Origin: Candidatus Woesearchaeota archaeon
GTDB taxonomy: Archaea; Nanobdellota; Nanobdellia; Woesearchaeales; JAGVYJ01
Assembly (NCBI GenBank): GCA_018303315.1
Contig: JAGVYJ010000023.1
Location: 1-9,520 of the forward strand
Length of the DNA: 9,520 nt
Direction: 5' to 3'
The position numbers were made by a program, and so were the translations under genes. Positions 5,756 through 9,520 of this stretch are shown here, one piece after another. The notes below the pieces were generated by a model. The model did not search any database. It saw only the letters and a list, made by a program, of their open reading frames with translations, and was not told the DNA's origin. Position 1 is the stretch's first letter; every line of letters starts with the position of its first letter.

Positions 5756-8700
5756 GCTGTTTCATTTCCTGAAGAAGCCCTTGCGCTTTACTAATCGCTT
5801 CAACAAGCTGTTCCGGCACCACCTCAATAATCCTGAAATTCAGCGTCCTGAACTCAGTGAATGGCTTTTGTGTGAAGCCTGCCAGCTCAGGATTTACTGC
5901 AGCCAGAGTGCCTGTAATGCGCACAGTAAGGTTAAGCACCTGCCCATCCAGATAAGAAGGCGTGAATATCTGCACTGAATAGTTCCTTTTTTCGAGGAAG
6001 AATAATTTCCCCCGCTGTGAGTTTCCGAGCCTGTGCACCTTTAGGCTTGCTCCATCCCCGGATATTTTTTCCAGGGCAATCTCTGTGTCGCTTTTGTTGT
6101 CCCTGTCTATGTCGAGGCGCTTGCTCTGCCCCGGACTTAACGTCATGTTAACCGGTTGCGACTGGAAGGATAGCTTGGCAACAGATTTACCTGTCTGCAG
6201 CAGTGTCAGTCTGTGCTGCCCAAGACCGGTAAGGTTGAATAAGACCGACTCGCCTGTTTTGGCAAGAAGCACATTGAGGGTTTCAACATGAACAATAATG
6301 TCCGGGCTGTAGTCCTCTGTGATATTGATGTATTGCGACTTGAAGCCGAGCACCTCAAGTTTAATATCCTCAAGCACTGAATTTTCAAACAGGTTTGATA
6401 TTGTGACAGGCAGGGCCTCTGAGCTTCCCCGTGTTATTATCACTGTGTCGGTGGTGTATATAGTCTCGGCTTTCCCGGATTCAATCTTCCTTACAGCACC
6501 CCCCATGCTTACGCTGCTTCCCCCTCCCCCTGCCACAGCAGGACTTCCGGAGGGTGGAGTGCTTGTCCCTCCGCTTCCGCTGCCCAGAGGCGCCGCTTCT
6601 TGCTGCAACTCTACAGTAACCGAGTCCCCGAAAGTGAACCCAAGCTGGCTGATTTGGATACCTGTGGCATTGACCCCGGTGGCATTTGCATAAACATTTT
6701 TTGTGCCTGTGCCTGCATCCGAAGGGATTCTCGCCTCGATAAGGTTTACGTCGCTCTCATTCGGAAGCAGCTGGTCAAAGGAAACGCTTGCCGAGCCGAG
6801 TGTTATAACCCAGTCCACGGGCAGCGTGATGTTTAAGGTTATGTTCCTCGCGGCGCTGTCCCCAAGGTTGCTTACCTTGGCAATAAACCTGACATTGGAA
6901 TCGCCCTGGCTCACAGTTATGCTTTCAGAGGCAGGTGTTGTAAAGCTGGCTATCAGCACAGGCTGGCCAACTGCGGTGACGATTGTGCCAGTAGTTGTCT
7001 TGAGGGAATTGTTAGCCCCGGAAGAGCTTATGTTGAGCACGATGGTCTTGGTCGGGGCCTGGGTTGCATTGTCAATCACCGTCAGGGTGTAGAGATTGCC
7101 CGGCTCGAGCGTGAAATTACTCTGGTTGCTGTATGAGGTCTGGGCAGAGCTCGAATTTATCGAGAAGTTCAGCGGGAAATCCCCGGTAAGGTTCAGGGTT
7201 ATGTTGCCGAGGGTTGCATTGCTGTACAGATTTGCCACGATGGGGCCGAGCACGCTTGGAGACCTGCTCCAGGTTTTTTCATGGGCCACCACAAGGCTTA
7301 TCAGGTTGCTGGTGTCTGAGTTTCCGGCTGAGTCATTGGCCCTGAGCCTGAGGTTATAGGTCCCGTTCGTGGTTGCATTGAAAACCGCAGTGTACAGCCC
7401 GAGGGAGCTGTTGAATGGCATTGAAAGGTTTGTATACAAGGTGTCATTGCTAAGCTTGTACTGGAATATCACGGTGTCCAGCACAGTAAGGTTTTCAGAT
7501 ACATTTGCCCGCACAGTGATGTTCACACCGGGATCAACGTCATTCTCAGAACTAGGCTGGGTGGAAAGGCTGACAAAAAGAGGTGGCAGCGCGTCTATCG
7601 TGAAAAGCCTTGCGCTGCTGGAGTTGGGGTTTCCTGTGTCATCCCTGCAGGCAATGCTCCAGTTATGCAGGCCATTGATTATGCCCTGGACTGAAAAGAT
7701 AGTCGCAACCCCGCTGGTTACTAGGGTATTTGACTGGTTAATAACGCCGTCGATATATATTGAGCAGTTAAGCGTGCCGGATGTTTCATCAGCCGGAGTA
7801 AAATTGAATGCGATGCTGCTGGCTGAGATGTTGTACAGGTCATCCGGGCTGTTAATGGTGAGCGTTGGCGCTATTACATCGCCAACATTGAAATAGGTGG
7901 TAACTGTGTTGTTCACATTGTTGGCTGTGTCATTGGCAATAAAGGTGACGTTATACCTCCCGGCAAGCGTTGTGTTGCTGAAAGTAACGTTGTACAGGGG
8001 ATTGCCGCTGCTGAACAGCTCTGCCAGCTGCGCAAAGCCATTAGGGAGAGTGATGTTTGCACTCACCGCCGACACATTGGTGTTATCTGTTACATTTGCG
8101 GTGAGATTCACAGCATCACCTGCCGAGAAGTCAGCGCCGGGCTGGGGCGAGACATTGGCAACAAGCGGATAGGACGAATCCCCAACCGAGAAGGTTCCGG
8201 TTACAGAGCTGTTGACATTATTTGATGTGTCATTTGCTATTATCCTCACTGTATAGGTCCCTATCAGAATTGTGCTTGAGGTGTTGGCTTCATAGCTCAC
8301 ATTGTTGCTGAGATTTACCATGACAAGCTGCCCGACTGTCCCGTCAGGCAGGGTTATATTGGCAATGACTGAAGACACGTTCCTGTCGTCGGTGACATTG
8401 GCGCGGATGGTAACGTTGCCGCTCTGGTTGAAATTGCTCCCTGCAACCGGAAGCAGAATCGTGACATTCGGTGCCAGCGTGTCTCCCACTGTGAAACTCG
8501 CGCTTTGTGTGGTGTTGTAATTGTGGTGCCTGCTCGTGTCGTTGGCCACTACCCTGATTGTGTAAGTTCCCTCAGCGGTTGTGTTGGCAAACCCGGATAT
8601 GTACCTTGAGTCGTTGTCCGCATCATAAAGGGTCAGCTGCTGAACTGTACCGTTGGGGAAGGTTATATTCGCCAGAACCGAGTCCACGGCAAGGTTGTCA

Positions 8701-9520
8701 GTCACATTCGCAGTTATGTTTATCAGCGTGCCCTGCGCTATGCCATTGCCCTGGGATGGGCTTATGGCTGTAACCCCCGGCGGAGTGTCATACCTGAACC
8801 AGTCGAACATGGCTGCCTCCTGCCTTCCGTTCAGCACTGAAGAACTTGTTTCAAGGGGAGAGGCAATTATCTCGCTGAAGTTTGTCCCGTTCCACAGGAT
8901 GGCAGTAACCCCTTTAGCTATGTCATGCACGATGGCCATTACCTCATTGGTTGCCGGGTTGGCTGTTAACCGTATAATCTTGATGTCATCAACCGCGAAG
9001 TTGGGGGTATGGATTCCCTCGATTATGTTTGAGACAGACCAGGCATTTGTGGACTTGGAAAAATTGAAATATGTCAGGCTAAGGTTGTCAATCCCTGTAT
9101 ATGCAAAAATTGCCTGTGTTCCTGATGCCTGCCATGCGCAGTCTGCGTTATTGGAATTGATGCCGGCAGGTTCTGTCGCCGCATCCTGCCCGGGAGGACC
9201 TGACAGCACAGTGCTTCCATTCCACATCCTCACCTCTACGTCGTTGCCCGCATCTTGGACGATAAAGCCTATGTAGTCTGAGGTTGTATCTGCGCACAGC
9301 CTGGTTGAGTCAAGGTTGTCGCCCAAATCAATGGTCAAAGGGCTGTCCCATGTCTCTGATGCCGAGGTGTATTGGCGATAGACCAGATTATTGACCTCTC
9401 CGTAAACTGCGAGCCCGTCGCCGCTTGAGCTTTCCCATGCGAAGCCGAAATGCTCCTCAGTTGTTGAGGCTGCCGTCGTTGAAAGAAGAAGCTCTTTGGA
9501 AGTGTCAAATGATGTTCCGT
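5580..9520 (-). CDS. Giant Ig-like surface protein, N-terminus beyond the window
   Basis: The frame is open to the right edge. The TTG at 9338 is an internal Leu codon, and at least 60 further codons lie upstream, so the true start and signal peptide are outside. Numbering from 9338, about 1-185 is beta-rich with W-N-G turns (propeller-like). Residues 189-685 are five Ig-like repeats, and about 790-905 is a CARDB/NEW3-like beta domain. Residues 917-946 are a Gly/Ser/Pro linker, and about 955-1170 are more beta domains, with DIDRDNKSD (1076-1084) resembling a calcium-binding DxDxDxxxD loop. Residues 1173-1252 are helical. N-x-S/T sequons are very dense (at least eight in the first Ig repeat), indicating an N-glycosylated extracellular protein. 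Cys525 and Cys564 probably form a disulfide in the fourth repeat. The frame ends at TGA 5580 before any membrane span; the span lies in the next frame. Its likely role is adhesion or cell-envelope recognition, with the ligand unknown. Confidence 0.88.
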   Translation of the reverse strand, partial: GTSFDTSKELLLSTTAASTTEEHFGFAWESSSGDGLAVYGEVNNLVYRQYTSASETWDSPLTIDLGDNLDSTRLCADTTSDYIGFIVQDAGNDVEVRMWNGSTVLSGPPGQDAATEPAGINSNNADCAWQASGTQAIFAYTGIDNLSLTYFNFSKSTNAWSVSNIIEGIHTPNFAVDDIKIIRLTANPATNEVMAIVHDIAKGVTAILWNGTNFSEIIASPLETSSSVLNGRQEAAMFDWFRYDTPPGVTAISPSQGNGIAQGTLINITANVTDNLAVDSVLANITFPNGTVQQLTLYDADNDSRYISGFANTTAEGTYTIRVVANDTSRHHNYNTTQSASFTVGDTLAPNVTILLPVAGSNFNQSGNVTIRANVTDDRNVSSVIANITLPDGTVGQLVMVNLSNNVSYEANTSSTILIGTYTVRIIANDTSNNVNSSVTGTFSVGDSSYPLVANVSPQPGADFSAGDAVNLTANVTDNTNVSAVSANITLPNGFAQLAELFSSGNPLYNVTFSNTTLAGRYNVTFIANDTANNVNNTVTTYFNVGDVIAPTLTINSPDDLYNISASSIAFNFTPADETSGTLNCSIYIDGVINQSNTLVTSGVATIFSVQGIINGLHNWSIACRDDTGNPNSSSARLFTIDALPPLFVSLSTQPSSENDVDPGVNITVRANVSENLTVLDTVIFQYKLSNDTLYTNLSMPFNSSLGLYTAVFNATTNGTYNLRLRANDSAGNSDTSNLISLVVAHEKTWSRSPSVLGPIVANLYSNATLGNITLNLTGDFPLNFSINSSSAQTSYSNQSNFTLEPGNLYTLTVIDNATQAPTKTIVLNISSSGANNSLKTTTGTIVTAVGQPVLIASFTTPASESITVSQGDSNVRFIAKVSNLGDSAARNITLNITLPVDWVITLGSASVSFDQLLPNESDVNLIEARIPSDAGTGTKNVYANATGVNATGIQISQLGFTFGDSVTVELQQEAAPLGSGSGGTSTPPSGSPAVAGGGGSSVSMGGAVRKIESGKAETIYTTDTVIITRGSSEALPVTISNLFENSVLEDIKLEVLGFKSQYINITEDYSPDIIVHVETLNVLLAKTGESVLFNLTGLGQHRLTLLQTGKSVAKLSFQSQPVNMTLSPGQSKRLDIDRDNKSDTEIALEKISGDGASLKVHRLGNSQRGKLFFLEKRNYSVQIFTPSYLDGQVLNLTVRITGTLAAVNPELAGFTQKPFTEFRTLNFRIIEVVPEQLVEAISKAQGLLQEMKQLGFPAGKAEALFQQANDAFEAGDYELSSSLVDELAGLHDSAITAFGLISDSAADKARP
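7287..8774 (-). repeat. Five tandem Ig-like domain repeats
   Basis: The units are about 300 bp each: 8481-8774, 8178-8480, 7878-8177, 7590-7877 and 7287-7589. Units 1-3 share ANVTDN-type, ANITxPxG, GTYTxRxxANDTS and a closing F-x-V-G-D. Unit 4 is of a different type with a likely disulfide (NCSIYIDG and SIACRDD). Unit 5 keeps ANVSEN and GTYNLRLRANDS. They are protein-level repeats and are too diverged to be near-identical DNA repeats. Confidence 0.85.
8775..9520 (-). other. Beta-propeller-like N-terminal segment of the surface protein
   Basis: Alternating elements recur: FGFAWESSSGDGLAVYG with a YRQYTSASETW strand, then GFIVQDAGNDVEVRMWNG, CAWQASGTQAIFAYTG, and VMAIVHDIAKGVTAILWNG. The spacing suggests propeller blades. 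The fold is inferred from the pattern, and more blades probably lie beyond the right edge. Confidence 0.5.

Noticed and set aside
7287..8774. Tandem 300-bp units considered as a DNA repeat array or CRISPR-like structure
   Set aside because: The similarity is at the protein level only and the units are full Ig-like domains. There are no identical short repeats with spacers.
8653..9276. Plus-strand open frame of 207 codons, and similar ones at 7369-7896 and 4001-4369
   Set aside because: These are shadows of the strongly supported surface-protein genes. Their products are low-complexity and hydrophobic, as expected from the codon bias of the opposite strand.
9336..9338. TTG at 9338 as the start of the giant surface protein
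   Set aside because: The same frame is open to the right edge, and the extra residues continue the same W/G-rich beta pattern, so this is an internal Leu codon.

Overview
The window comes from an archaeon, most likely an uncultured DPANN-type lineage, although the lineage itself is a guess. The archaeal assignment rests on KaiC/RecA-superfamily ATPases, BRE/TATA-like promoters in the two intergenic gaps, and very large sequon-rich surface proteins with Ig-like modules. Shine-Dalgarno sequences are used at several starts. Every gene I can support lies on the minus strand, so the window reads from right to left. Long plus-strand open frames are antisense shadows.

Right part (about 3949-9520): a cell-surface module. 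A giant secreted protein enters from beyond the right edge, so its N-terminus is missing. It carries a beta-propeller-like region, five Ig-like repeats of about 100 residues, a CARDB/NEW3-like beta domain, a Gly/Ser/Pro linker, further beta domains and a helical C-terminal stretch. That frame stops at 5580. The expected continuation (more helices, one membrane span, and a charged cytoplasmic coiled coil with two SHOCT-like motifs) sits in another frame at 4898 to about 5755. I read the two as one protein split by a single-base frame change near 5610. A second, smaller protein of the same plan (signal peptide, helical ectodomain, membrane span, cytoplasmic SHOCT-like tail) follows with a 14-bp overlap and an excellent ribosome binding site.

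Middle (3511-3948): a small orphan gene of 95 codons with its own promoter-like sequence.

Left part (1-3486): a compact operon behind a BRE/TATA-like promoter at about 3471-3486. Its genes, in order, are a two-domain KaiC-like ATPase, a 120-residue three-span membrane protein, and two tandem paralogous RecA/KaiC-fold proteins that have lost the P-loop but keep a Walker-B-like strand. The second of these runs off the left edge. Spacing is 4 bp, 27 bp and a 4-bp ATGA overlap. My inference is a membrane-associated KaiC signalling or assembly complex in which one active double ATPase works with two pseudo-ATPase partners. Whether it is linked to the adjacent surface proteins is unproven. This operon is the best candidate in the window for an undescribed system.
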